A DNA stretch of 64,000 nt from Vicugna pacos (GCF_048564905.1 NC_132996.1:7502001-7566000); one strand, 5' to 3'. Shown: positions 23,030-35,400, counted from the stretch's first letter. A program made the numbers and translations. Notes: generated by a model from the letters alone, not told the origin.

Positions 23030-23875
23030 GTGGAGACAACAGCTGAAAACTAGACAAAATAGATCTCAAATTTTGGACATCAGGCTGTGAAGGACTATGA
23101 TCCCTGAAATAAGTTAAATAAGCATGTGGAGCCATACAGCTGCCTCAGCCTGCTCCCTGGACAAAGTTCCCGAGGTAGGAGAGACCCAGGCAAAGCTCAG
23201 CTGCCTTCCTGAGTGGAGGAGCCAGATCTGAGAGTCGGGGAAACTTAAGGGAGCTGGAGTTCACAGTACTCAATAAAGGGAAGGTGCCTAGAATGTTATA
23301 AATCTACAGAAGATTCCCTTTGAGTATTCTGTGCAGTATGAATCAGCATATGCATTTGAGAAGAATGCTTAAAGATGGGAAAGGACATTCTGAATGGATT
23401 AGAAGAAACAATACTTAGAACTCACACAGGCCAGAAATAGTTCCTACCCAGACAGCCAGAGTGGAGAATCTTAAAAATCAGGAGTCTGACTAGAGTACTA
23501 AGAAAAGTATTGCCTTAGTGGTGGGGAAAAATTAACCCTCAACTAAATGGTGCTCAGGTCTTGTCTGAAAAAGCAAAAAAGTAAGATCTGAAAGGATCAA
23601 ATTGTTTCCAAGTTACTTAGCCACATCTCTGAATACAGGTCAAGAATACAAAAATACCTAACATCCAACAATGTAAAACTCAAATATCTGACATCAAATG
23701 AAAAACTGACAGGTGTGCAAAGGACAAGGAAAACATAACTCATGAGGAGGAAAAATCTATCAACTGAAACTGACACACAAAAGACATATATGATGGAATT
23801 AGTGGACAAGAACATCAAAACAGTCACTGTTAACTGTGTTACATATGCTCAAGAGCCTAGATGAAATCTTTAACA
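23030..23875 (+). mobile_element. Old L1 5' region (L1M-like)
   Basis: Sense-oriented sequence with GTCAAGAATACAAAAATACC, TAACATCCAACAATGTAAAA, TGACATCAAATGAAAAACTG, GGAATTAGTGGACAAGAACA and ATGCTCAAGAGCCTAGATGA, which I recognise from the region around and before ORF1 of ancient L1M elements. It stops just before the L1 3' piece at 23881, so ORF2 is missing. Confidence 0.6.
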
Positions 23876-23880
23876 TGTAA

Positions 23881-24095
23881 TTTAGGGAAAAAATAAAGGC
23901 TTATGTGCACATAAAGACTTGTAAACAAATGTTCATAGAAGTTTTATTGGGAATAGCTGAAACCTAGAAGCAACCCAAATGTTCATCAACAAGTGAACAC
24001 AGTGTGATATAGCCCTTACATGGAATATTGCTTAGTAATATAAAGAAAGGAATTATTGATACACCCAACTATTTATATGAATCTCAAGATAATTA
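23881..24095 (+). mobile_element. Old L1 (L1MB-like) 3' part, segment 1
   Basis: CAAATGTTCATAGAAGTTTT, CAACCCAAATGTTCATCAAC, CATGGAATATTGCTTAGTAA and AATCTCAAGATAATTA follow the classic L1 ORF2 end. Interrupted by the Tigger1-type transposon and resumed at 24649. Confidence 0.85.
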
Positions 24096-24648
24096 CAGCC
24101 ATACCTCAGAGATATGAGTTTAATTCCAGATTATCACAATAAAGCAAATATCACAATAAAGCAAGTTATACAAAATTTTTGGTTCCCCAGTGCACATAAT
24201 GTGTACATTATACTTTAGTTTATTAAGTGTGCAGCAGCATTATGCCTAAAAAAAAGTACATACTTTAACTTAACAATACTTTATTGCTAAAAAAGCTACC
24301 ATCTGAGCCTTCAGTGAGTTTTAAACTTTTTGCAATACTATCACCAAAGATCACTGATCACAGAAGAAATTTGGGTTTTTTTTTGACACACTGTAACTGA
24401 CTATACTCAAAAAAAAAAAGATCACTGATCACAGATCACTGTAACAAACACAATAATATCTACAATAATAATAAAAGTTTTAAATATTATAATAATAACC
24501 AAAATGTGACACAGAAACATGAAGTGAGCAAATGTTGTTGGGAAAATGGCGCTAATAGACTTGTTCAATGCAGGGTTGCCCACAAACCTTCAATCTCTAA
24601 AAACCACAGTATCTCTGGAGTGTAATACAATAAAATGAGGTATGTTTG
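24096..24648 (+). mobile_element. Tigger1-type DNA transposon, internally deleted
   Basis: The left end CAGCCATACCTCAGAGATAT and right end AATAAAATGAGGTATGTTTG are the terminal inverted repeats of Tigger1 (caggcatacctcg...cgaggtatgcctg). The interior holds TTATCACAATAAAGCAAATA, GTGCAGCAGCATTATGCCTA, CTGAGCCTTCAGTGAGTTTT, then jumps near 24332 to the right-hand part (ATCACTGATCACAG, AATGTGACACAGAAACATGA, GGAAAATGGCGCTAATAGAC). The whole transposase region is absent. The left flank TA at 24094-24095 fits a TA target; the right copy reads TG. It sits inside an older L1 and itself hosts a tiny L1 insertion. Confidence 0.9.
24346..24434 (+). mobile_element. Ultra-short L1 tail insertion with 18-nt target duplication
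   Basis: AAAGATCACTGATCACAG occurs at 24346-24363 and again at 24417-24434, identical. Between them lie about 45 bases ending GACACACTGTAACTGACTAT and ACTC, then an A run to 24419. These last bases match the end of the artiodactyl-type L1 3' UTR (gacacattgtaaactgattatgcttc in the copy at 31621-31800). Only the final few dozen bases of L1 were copied. The first part of the insert (aagaaatttggg plus a T run) is unexplained. Confidence 0.8.
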
Positions 24649-24967
24649 TGTTCTGAGTGATAAAAGTCAAACAATAAAAAATTGCATATTGCATAATGTT
24701 GGTTATATAGGACGCTAGAAAAATGCAAACTAATCTAAGGTGACTAACAGAGATCAGATCAGTAGCTGTATGAGGTTGGGAATGTATGGATGGAATGGAG
24801 GGAAAGATTACACTTTTACATGCAGAAATGTTTATGGGTTCTATGTTCATTACATGGCTATGTGATAGTTTCACGAATGTACACATAGGTTAAAATGTAT
24901 CACACTGCATACTTTAAACATTTTCTTGCATGCCAGTAATCCTTCAATAAAGCTTTTAAGAAGGTAC
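24649..24967 (+). mobile_element. Old L1 (L1MB-like) 3' part, segment 2
   Basis: Resumes the L1 after the Tigger1: TTCTGAGTGATAAAAGTCAA, AGAAAAATGCAAACTAATCT, ATCAGATCAGTAGCTGTATG, GATAGTTTCACGAATGTACA and the end AATCCTTCAATAAAGCTTTT. These are diagnostic L1MB 3' UTR segments in the expected order. Confidence 0.88.
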
Positions 24968-27410
24968 CTGAAGAAATGCTTCAGCAGTACAGCTAGTTTA
25001 CCTAATTGGAAGTCGGACTTAACAGATTTTTTTCCTACACATTTAAGTCACTGAAAATGTATTAGAATATTAATTCCTCCCATTATACTCCTTTAATCCC
25101 AAAATGAAAATAAAACAAGAACCTAATGGGGTTCACCATCTTATGTATCATCTCTTTAGGTATCACTTTTTATGTTTCTTCTATCTTCCATTACTTGCGA
25201 CATAGAGTTGATAAAAATCAGAGACTCAAGAAATGATGAAGCAATGGGAGGAGAGAGTCTAGACTAGCTTCCTTTATGTTCAGTCTCCTCTTTTTTAAAA
25301 GGTGTTTGTGTGTGGAATCCGGCAGATGACACGATTGGAAGTATCTGAGACTGCTGATGCTAAAGTAACTGCTGTTGACTTAGTAAAGATAAAAATATGC
25401 AGTTAACAAACACTTTTCTAATAGCTTTCCGATGCTACAGGGGAGATATTTTGTAAACTAACTCAGGCTTTTAAAATTAAACTGCGTATACATAGAGGAA
25501 GAATATGCCATCACTCAGGTTCCAGGTGACTTGATCACTAAGCTCAGATTTAACAGGTGCCACTGTCGCCTTAATTACTCTAACTCATCATATCCAAGAC
25601 TCCTCTGAATGTAAGACACATCATTATTTTAAGAATGACTCAGGAAGAAAACATTGCCAATTAAACTATGACACATCATCTATTGTAATATATATCGGGA
25701 TTTCGAAGATGTAATTTTTAAAAAAAAGTGTGCTTTGAAGGATATTATATCCATGCTTTCTCTCAGTGGAATGTGGCTACATGCAATGCGATTACATGAA
25801 GGTGGAGACAGGAAGACGTTCTTCGCCTGTATTTCTGTGTAGGAAGCCCTGAGGTGTACTCTTCTTTCAGAAATGTTGAGAGGGCTACATTCCTCTGTAG
25901 GGATGTATAAAACAAGTGACCTGATTTCATAATGTACCCTCCTTTGAGAAAAATGGCCATAAATAAGACATTCTAAAAGTTCTAACCAGATTGATTCGAT
26001 CCCCAAAAGAAAAGTAGGAGATAGAAGGGACCGAAAGTACTTATCATTTGCTTTTCTATGATGAAACAGCAGCTGACACATGTCCCCACTGAGTATCATT
26101 TTTGTATCCATTGGCTATCAGCTAAAATTATTCTTCAGACTAAAAAATATTGTTATAGAGATCTGACATGAAAACTATTCTGCACCATACAGCTACCAAC
26201 AGAAACAGTTACAAGAACAGAAGGTAGGTGCTGTTACATTGCAAATAAAAAAAGAATAAAGATCTGATGGCAGATGCTTAGTTTTCTTAACATTTTTTTT
26301 CTTGAGATGTTCTTTCTGTGGATTTAACCATTTATTCTCATACACATCCATATATACACACACTTACACGCTTCACTGGTAGGAGGCAATGCAAATTGCT
26401 TAACTGTAGCAAATGCTACCATCTACACGTGACTACCATCTAGGACCAAGCACACAGCCAGGGACAATGAATGAAAACGTATCAAATCAAAAAAGAACAA
26501 AATCCTCTACGCCACTGCCACATGAAACAGAAAATGCTTAGATAATGGAGAATCAAAAATTATCTAAGGCAACAATGCATGAGCTGGAAGACAATTCAAA
26601 ACCTCTTTGATTATACATTGTGCAAGCAGATACATTTTATTTAATTGCATATTTTTAAGAGCACTATTATATATGCAACATAAAAGTGAAGAATATGAAG
26701 TTGTGATGTTTCAGCTTCACAGTAAACTTTTTACAATAAATATGATTGCAAGGATGAATAAAAGCTTAGCTCATGTTACCTGTATGATAAAGACACAGGA
26801 GATGGTTTTGAAAAATACAATTCAACTAGCAACCTTTTCCCTGTGATTCACCCTCCCCACCTCATCCCAATGGCACCCGCTTCCAAGTCTTACGATGCCC
26901 TGAAAGAGATATTCCGAAGACAAAGATGGGATTATGTCTCCAGTTACTCATTTGGTAAGAACGTGAGCGTGAATAAATAAACTTTACATGTGGTCTTCAG
27001 TGTCCTGGGTGTCATTGGAATCAGAGATATAAGGGAAAGTTTTTTTTCTCTATCAAATAACTGACAAAAAACTAGCGACATAGAGATACGAGGCATCCTC
27101 TGAATCTGAGGTTAAATCCTGAACTGCGAAAAATACGACTTATACTAGAACTGATGGGCTAGGTATTCATCAAAATATTTTTGTCACCAGACCCTGGAAT
27201 ATTATTTCTAAATATGTGACTGTTAAGCCTAAAGCACCACCTTAAAACCTAAAGCAAACCGCCAACTTAAATATGTAGTGTATAAAATAAAAACTGTGCT
27301 TTTGGAAATTGTCATACATAGTCAGCAGTTTAATACTAAAAGCTTTTGTATTGTAAAAACTTTGTATTATTTTTGTAAGTGATAAATCATATTGGAAAAG
27401 TAGAAATGAA
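24968..27410. other. Intron DNA with one degenerate tandem duplication
   Basis: No exon. The longest open frame of the window (143 codons, 25680-26111, minus) lies here, but it resembles no family I know and overlaps the degenerate duplication at about 25820-25960. Confidence 0.5.
25820..25960 (-). repeat. Degenerate tandem duplication
   Basis: On the minus strand CTCAAAGGAGGGTACA... CCCTACAGAGGAATGTAGC is followed by CTGAAAGAAGAGTACA... TCCTACACAGAAATACAGGC, two unequal copies of a unit of roughly 45-70 bases. Confidence 0.5.
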
Positions 27411-27448
27411 CGACAATAATGATAATGATGATGATAATAATAAATAAA
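27411..27448. repeat. (GAT/AAT)n degenerate trinucleotide tract
   Basis: Mixed GATAAT/GAT/AAT units, interrupted. Confidence 0.85.
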
Positions 27449-30400
27449 CAAAATTATTTTTCTCTAACACTACCCAGAGAAGAGATGTTTTTAATCTTAG
27501 GGCAATCCACCAGCCTGCAATGACCTTGGTGGTTACAGCGCATAGGGAAGTCCATTCTCTTTGTTCTAACCCTGTGCTTAGAGGCTACCACCTTAATAGT
27601 TAGTCCTATCTCTACTAAGGACATTATTTATTCCTATATACAGCCAGTCCTGGTTAGTAGCAAATGATCATAGACTTTTCTGATTTATCAGAGTGACTTT
27701 GGTAGGGCAACTCAATCATGCTAGAACCCATGTATTTTCTGACACTTGTACAGGCAGGGATGGATACTACTGCGTGAGACCCCACCCAGACAAAGCCATC
27801 CTATGAGGTGAAGCCTAACAGAACCGCTCTGTTTCTCATTTTACAATCTGAATAACTATGCATATACACTCTCAGGCTGAGAGTTCTTTGATATATTAGT
27901 TTATTCTTCATTCCCTTTGAGCATATATAAATAACAGTTGTATTAATAAATGATTTAATTCAATCAGTGAATGCTCACTTTGTACCAACTAAGTGGGAAT
28001 GAATTTAAGAGACATTTATGGTGATTAAACAGATAAAGATAAAAAGGAAGGAAGAGTGAAAGATGTGAGTTTATACTGAATGACAGTTGTGGTGGTCACC
28101 TCCAGTGACAGTAAAAACTCCTTCTGTAGGTAGCTGAAGGGTGGGTGTGGGAGCTTTATTTGAGTGGAAGTTCTAAGAATCCAGCCTGGACCCCTGGAAT
28201 GGGGAGTTATGAAAACCAGGAGTAAAGCTCTAGGAACTGTAGGAAACAGAACGGATGAAGTGTATGCAGCGGAACTGATGGACAGCAACATTTGGAGAAA
28301 TTCCCAAAACTGGTGGAACTTCAGGGTGGTGATTTCTTTTTATAGGATAGTTCTACGTTTATTTGCAGCAGACATAAAAGAACCAAACTGGTTGAATAGA
28401 AATAGCCTTTAACCATGGTTGTGACAGAGAGAACAGAAAAGAATTGGACTTGAGGCAGTTTTAAATGGCTGACAGATTGGAGAAGGTTCAAGGGGGGTCA
28501 ATGATGATGCCCGGGGTTTGAGGAAGGATACCTGGCTACTAGAGTTAGGGAGAAAGAGGGGTCGGGGAGGCACTGTATTAGGGAGTCATACTTGATCATA
28601 ACGTATCCAAATTTTCAGAGCTACTGAAACAAAAAATGCTACATTTTTAAATGTATGAAATACGAATACCTGCATTTTACCAATGCTTGGTATCTAAATT
28701 ACCAACGTAGAATCAAATCATCTTAAGCACTGTGTATGGAAACATCTTCACATTCTAAGTTCCTTTATCTAGCTCAAACAGTCTGATATGACAAGAATAA
28801 ACATATTTCAAGTAGGCTTTATTCATAGTACAGTGAGTCGGTAAGAAGCACGCCACTTTTAAGAGTTTGTGTAATGTCACAGCTTTAAAAATTAAATGCT
28901 ATCATCAAACATAGCCAGAAGGAGACCTCAAATAAAGAGACTCCAGCACCTTGGATGTTAAATAAACATTAAAGTAGTAATATGCATATTAAATCACCAT
29001 TAAGGAAAGATAACCACTGGGGATAAAATTTAAATTTCTAGTAGAATACTTTTTGGGAACTTGTGGATGATTGATTACACAAAATTTAAAGAAATCCAAG
29101 ACTGGAAGAGGTCAAAGTAAGGAAACTGAGGTTAGATAAAGAATTTGCCAAAATTCATTCCTGTTTTTAGTACATGGAGAACACACGTCAGAGAACTGGT
29201 TAGAATTTAAGTAAGAGATGGCAACCATCCAGGACTAAGTAGAAGCTTAATTTCAAGTACACTGAAATTTTAGACAATTTTTGGTTAAAATTTGTTCTAT
29301 TTTTGCTCTACCAGAGGCTCACTCAGGTATTACGATCATGCATCCAGTGAACTTTTTTTCGGGGAGGGCGTGGGAAACAATTTAAAAACTCCTGAAAGTT
29401 ATACTAATTCCTTCTATCTTCTCTATGAATGTTAACAGCCAGTCTGCTCCCTCCGCCAGCATCAGTGGAAGAGTGATCTATGAAACTCCTGGGAGATTCA
29501 CCCAAAATAAAGCTATGGGATGAGTCTAAATTAATCCGAGTAAAAAGCTCAGTCATTTTGGGATTATCTCTTGGTTTATGCCTTTGGTGACTTGTCCTCT
29601 GTACTAATATTCCTAATCACTGAGATGCTTAAATGCATCCAGAAAAATATCAGCCATGATAAAAAATGGGAAGTCCTCTTAGTAACTGAAAAGTGGTACG
29701 GTAAGTTAAGAAGATCGCTAGTTTTAGAATCAGAAGACCCGGTTCAGCCTCTCTAGCGCGCTAGCTTTAAGGCCTCGTGCAGGTATGCAGTTTTTCTGGT
29801 GAGGCAGATAAAGTGGTCCTAAGGCAGCTCTGGAAAAGTTAGAAATATGACGCCAGTTAACTGTGACTCCAAATGTGCATAATATATTGGTCCTGTGTCC
29901 CTAGAAATAGATAACACCTCTGAGTGTAAAAGTAAGTAAGTAAATAAAACATTCCCTCCCATCGTCGGTGCTACGGAGAATGCAGAAAATATACAGAGCA
30001 TCAGATGAAGAAGCATCAGACCAGCACTCTGGCCAGCATGCCCACATGGCTTGGTCTAACCCTTGGTGCAGAGTTTCAGTTTCCCATCTACAAACTCATA
30101 ACAGGATCTTTAAGGTTCTTTCAGCACCCACCTCTTGAATGAAATGAAGATGCATCCTTGGTTTCAACAATACTGAAGCCACCTATAGCTCACAAAGGTG
30201 ATTTTCCTGACTCCATAATGTACTTTTCCTGTGACACCTAACATTCATTGATTCCTAGAGTCAGTGACTAACTCCTATTCGCAGATCTTCTGTCAATCTA
30301 ACGATAAAGTGATTCTATTTTGGTTTGATAGACCAACACCACACGACGCCAATTTATTTTTAATTCCTTCAGCCCTCAGTGACTGGTGGTTCCAAATAAA

Positions 30401-31600
30401 CAGTATTAATAAATTATCAATCTGTAACTAAAGAGCAGGTTCTTTGAGGGACGTTTGTCAGCTGCAGACTGTGGGAAGTCCCAAAGGAATATTTGTCATT
30501 CTCACAGTTATAATGGGCCACAAGAGTGGACATTTGAGACAGTTTGGCTAAGGACCGAGGAAAAGGAAATACAAATTACAGCAAAAATGACTTTATGAAT
30601 TGATAATTGGTGCTTTCTTATTTGCAATAAACATATAAAAAGAGGAAAAAAATAATTCAATGTCCTAGTTCTCAAGTCAGCATTTGACGGAGTGTAACCA
30701 AAGGTGATTTGTAAATGCTATCTAAAAGAGTGATAAGCAGGAACTAAAATGGGCAGGAAATTGAATGTGCTCTTCCCTCCCACCTCACCACCAGGTTTCA
30801 GATGAGTCTGGAAAGGTCATTCACATAATTATTACAGTAACTGGTTCAAGCCCTTTTGAGCCAGCTGATGTGATTGTGTGTTAATGGCTGCAAAAGCAAG
30901 ATAAGGAACATGTAAAGTAAAGGAAAAAAATCTGCCTGTAACACTATTAGCTTGCAGGATTGTCATAGTAGATAAACCGATGTTGCTTGATAGCATATGG
31001 CTTTCTTATTACAGAATAACCCCAAGTTTGCCCTTGTGTCAAGGGTCATTTAAGCATCAGTGACCAAATTTTACTTCTTTGTTGTTGGTGGCTGTGACAT
31101 ATCTAGTGATCTTTCTGGGGTTGACAAAAGGTCTTATGGTGAAATGAAACCTGCCAGAAAACTGTAGCTAATGCAATGTGGTCTGAATTTTCAGGGCCAA
31201 GACATGTGAAAGGCATCCGGAGACTTCCGTCTGACCAAACCAAGGCAATAATGTACCTCCTGTTACAAATGACTGACCACAGTTCTCATACCTGAATTCA
31301 ATTCAGTAAACATATTCAACACTTGCTGCATAAAAGAATCCACAAATCTAGCACAGTAGACAGATACCTCAGCTGGCCCGGGGGCAGGCTAATGTGAAAT
31401 GTGGATGCTCATATGGTTAAAAAAAAAAAAAGACACTGGATCTCAAGTAAAGCAGGCTGGATTTAACAGAGCAGTGGCATTTGACCTAAACCTTGAAGAC
31501 TGAACAGGATTGTGAGGGCAAGATATTTCAGACTGATCTGCAGGACCACAGAAGCAGGAAATTGAATGGGGATGAGGTACAGGAAGGAATATACATGGCT
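27449..31600. other. Intron DNA, few recognisable elements
   Basis: No exon. A weak L2-like stretch at 28440-28600 and a possible MIR remnant at 29715-29830 are the only similarities I see. None of the open frames here resembles a protein I know. Confidence 0.45.
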
Positions 31601-31604
31601 GATT

Positions 31605-31816
31605 AAAAGATGAGTTTGAATATAACAAATTTCTACTGTACAGCACAGGGAACCATATTCAGTACCTTGCAGTAACCTATAATGTAAAAGAATATGAAAA
31701 GCAATGTATGTCTGTATATGTATGACTGAAGCATTATGCTGTACACCAGAAACTGACACATTGTAAACTGATTATGCTTCAATTAAAAAACAAAATTAAA
31801 AAAAGAGGAGTCTGAA
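31605..31816 (+). mobile_element. Short L1 3' end with 16-bp target duplication
   Basis: L1 body 31621-31800 (180 bp) with CTACTGTACAGCACAGGGAA, CAGTACCTTGCAGTAACCTA, GTATGACTGAAGCATTATGC and ACACCAGAAACTGACACATT, then an A-rich tail. The flanks AAAAGATGAGTTTGAA (31605-31620) and AAAAGAGGAGTCTGAA (31801-31816) match at 14 of 16. Orientation is opposite to CNTN5. Confidence 0.92.
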
Positions 31817-31839
31817 AATGTAAAGTGGCACTTGTACTA

Positions 31840-32290
31840 GTTATTAAATGATCCTCTCCTAGCTTCACCCTTCTTCCTCTGCTTTGTGATGCAAGGGCTG
31901 GGATCCTGAAAACCGGGTTTCTACACTGCGGAGAGCGGGTGCTGGAAGGAGGCTGCAAGGCTGGAGGAGGGCGAGGGGACACGGGCTTTGCCTTGCTGCT
32001 GTCTGTCTGCATGAGATCCCTGTGAATGCATCTCAGCATTCTTCCCAAAGCAGCAAAAGATTGTAGTTTGAGTTTTCCAACACTTGTAGCTCAAGCTGCA
32101 TCACATCTCACCTCAGAAAACACCACCAGCCAGTCAGTGCATGCTTCTTGGAGGTGTGGGTCGCAGAGGGGTATCTATGAATTTCTAATTTTTAATTATT
32201 CCAACTCTTCCTTTTTTTTCCCCACAGCCCTAGTGATGGTAGCTTCCTCCTGCAGTTACTGACTCTCCAAACTTGAAAGTTCTGATTTTA
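31840..32290. other. GC-richer intronic block, origin unknown
   Basis: Contains GGAAGGAGGCTGCAAGGCTG and TTTTTTTTCCCCACAGCCCT, raising composition above the flanks. It may be an old LTR-like repeat. The open frames over it do not resemble known proteins. Confidence 0.35.
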
Positions 32291-34795
32291 TTCTGTGTGA
32301 TCTTATTTACAATGCATGTAGACTAGACTGAAACACTGAGCACGACCAGTTGAAACTATCACCAGCTGTCAATTACGTGCCACATTTAGAGAGAATCATT
32401 CAACTGAAATATTATTAGGGTCTTAAGAGAGTCCTTGCCTGCACTGTCCTTTGACCTCTGATCTCTCATTTCCCTTCCAGAGTACTGTGCCCAGTGTTTA
32501 AAAGCCGACCTGGGAAATACCCAAGACACCTCTTCTCCCCAGCTAAAGTCACTGAGCTGAATGCTGAGCAAGAAAAGGCAACACTCTTCATTTCTATTTC
32601 CTGCATATGCCACCAACCAAGCATGTTAGAATGTTATGTAATAATGTAGTTGCCAAAAGGCAGCTAATTAAGTCTGCTTGACTCTAGCCTTCGACACTTA
32701 ATATCCAGCCCCAGTGGGTGGATGAACGGTCAGCAAAAGAGAATGTTTAACACACTCATCTTCAACCCTGACCCAGACCATTTCTCTCCTTTCAGGAAAC
32801 ATTACATCTAAATTATCAGAAGACAAACGGATATTATTATGTCCTTACAGCTGTGTGGGGAAAGACCTGCTTCTGCCTCGGCTGATAACCCATTTTCCCT
32901 CTAGCAACTTTTTTTTGTTAAGAACTTCTACACTATACCCAATCTAATTCCACCAGTTTAATCTCCACCGGTGGAATTCCGCCCCCTCCCCTACTTGGTT
33001 GAAACTGGAGAACAGCTTGTGAGCGATCTCTTGATAATAACCTTCCATATGTCTAAAACAGCTTTTTCTTTCCAAAGTAATTAATCCACCTCCCTTTTTT
33101 TACACTTTGCTGTATTTCCCAAGCTTTCACACACCGTTGTTTCCCTGTGGTGCCTCTTTAAGCAGTTCCCATTTTTCTGGGGAAGCGGTACCGTTGCAGA
33201 ATTGACCGACACGAAGCGTAGCGTGTCCCAGTCACCCCGTGCGTTCTCTCTGTACTCGGTGTTGTGTAATTCTAGTTGCAGAGAAATTTCTAGGCGTGTA
33301 ACCAGCACACTCCTGCTGCCTTCTGCTGCTGCGGCCTATAGAGAAACCATTTGATTTTTCTCTAAATTCAGATTTAAGTAGAATTTCTTTGGGAGAAAAT
33401 GTGCAGTTTATAGCTTTCCTGTTGACTTTTTACTTAACTTCAAATTAGGCAGGTTGGTGAACTTGTGTGGTATTAAGAGAGAGTAAAATTCAGAAACCTC
33501 AAATCATTTGCCTTCTGCTATTTTCCTTTAAGAATATAGAAAAAGTATCTATGTGTGTGTGTGTGTGTATGTGTCTATGTGGGTGTTTATCTGTGAAACC
33601 TGGGCTGCATTAATTTACATCCCCTAAGCTACAAGAACTGAAAACTCTTACGGACAAGTTATATGGAGGTAAATGTACTTTTCAAGAGGAGTAAAAATAA
33701 AGTTGTGATCAGTGGAACAGCATTCTGACATGCTTTGAAAGAAGTCTTCAACAATCAAATACGTTTCCCACTTTGGCCTATCGAAGTTTCATGAGATCAT
33801 GTCACAGAAAATCCAGGAGGAAGAGACTCTGCTCCTACTGTTGTTTACTCTCAGTAATCTCTCCAGAGCTACAGACTGCCTGTGGGAGGGCACCTGGGTC
33901 AGGGCGTGCGCTGCTGGATCCAGTTAAGTTCATGGAGGTGGAATGGCATCTCCATGAGAACAGGGACTCTGAAAATTCCTAGAAGCTAGGTCCCTTCCTG
34001 ACACATGTTTGGTTCTCGAAATCTCAAGACCTGTGTTCAGTTCTAGGTTCTTTCAAGATACTTTAGCCAATTTTCATTTTCGAGACGAGCTATTCAAAGT
34101 CCTCCTCTTGTTTAATGGCTCCTTGGCATCAATGAATAAATCATTTTCCTTGAGAGAAGAAGTGCATCTAGAAAGGCATCTGATTCAGTGAATAAAATGA
34201 TAAAACATGGTGATTTCTAGATGGAAATCTGAACTGCCCCAGTAAGGCTGGGAGGAGGCAAAGGTGGAAACAGCGAAATTTTGTGCTTATGGTCTTGATT
34301 TTCCTTCAACCTATTATTGCATAAAGTATCTTTCTCTGTGATATGTATTTCTCACTCTGTCCTTTGCCTCAGTATTTAAATATATTAAATCTCTCCTATT
34401 GACCTCACTTAAGCTCTCAAAAGAAACAAGCAGACAGTCAAACACTTACTAAGAGTCAGTGGACAAAGAGACCTTTTGAGGATTGTTTTCAATAAATAGT
34501 AAATATGACTTGGACATAATAATCAGCTTTGAGAGTAAAATCAAAGAGAAGGAGAAATTGTAGATCTAAGAGAGAAAGAAAGAGAGACAGAGGTTGATGG
34601 AGCGAGACAGAATAGACAGGGAAAGGTGAGGACAAGAGTACAGAGTGAATTTGGACCTAAATAGGTAAAGATGGGAGGACAAGAGATAGGGGTGTGGAGT
34701 GGATGTAGGTGGATTTGTTTAGGAAACAAGTTAGCCAGAAGCCTTTAAACATAAAAAAGTTAATAATAAAGAGTTGATTGGATTAAGCAGACAGT
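32291..34795. other. Intron DNA, no clear feature
   Basis: Mixed composition. The only clear item is the interrupted TG/TATG tract near 33551. No exon or young repeat seen. Confidence 0.45.
33551..33585. repeat. (TG)n, interrupted
   Basis: About nine TG units followed by TATG and GGGTG variants. Confidence 0.9.
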
Positions 34796-34799
34796 ATTT

Positions 34800-34935
34800 T
34801 CTGAGTTCATTCATTCCTTAGTGCTGTTTATGTGCCTGGCACTGTGGGAGGCACTAGGAATACACAAATGAAGAGTGAAGACTGCAGTCATGACTCCCGA
34901 CCTCATGGGCTTAAAACCTAATGATGGTGACGTGA
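34800..34935 (-). mobile_element. L2 fragment, part 1
   Basis: AGTTCATTCATTCCTTAGTG then TATGTGCCTGGCACTGTGGG and AATACACAAATGAAGAGTGA, reverse complement of the L2 3' end. It may resume at 35440. Confidence 0.6.
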
Positions 34936-35400
34936 CGGTTATCCTGTCATCCTCCTCTTCCCCCAGACTCTCTGCCTTGCTTTCTGTACTGCCAACTGCT
35001 CTGGGCGAGCACACCGGCTTCTCGTGGCCTTCAACCATAAGAATCACCAGAGTAGGTCAGAGGGCATGAGGTTAAAGGGGTCAGAATATGAACTGCCTGT
35101 CCCTTTCTTCAGCTGTGTTCTTTTAATGCGTCTCTTCAAGGCTGCAGCTCCTGTTGAGTGGCCCCCTGGCCAATTACCGTATCTCCAGCTTCCCATGGTT
35201 CTGGGGACACTATCTTCTCCCCCTTATTCATTTTAGCTGAAGGGTGAGCATGACTTTCTGCTGTCAGTAGTCTACAGAGACCTCAGTTTCTTTTCTTGGT
35301 TCTCTTAACTCTGCTCAGAGATCTTCAGCTTGCGCCTTTACTACACTCTTTTGAGCCACGAGGGTTGGGTCCTCTTTCTGGCTGGATTCCTGACTGATAG
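34936..35400 (+). mobile_element. Possible old LTR-like element within L2
   Basis: The stretch between two L2 pieces ends in GGATTCCTGACTGATAGAAA, resembling the ends of some ancient mammalian LTRs. It is C/T-rich, broken and diverged. Family and exact borders are not assignable from the sequence. Confidence 0.3.

Noticed and set aside
25680-26111. 143-codon minus-strand open frame as a gene
   Set aside because: No recognisable domain, no splice or promoter context, and the underlying DNA is a degenerate duplication.
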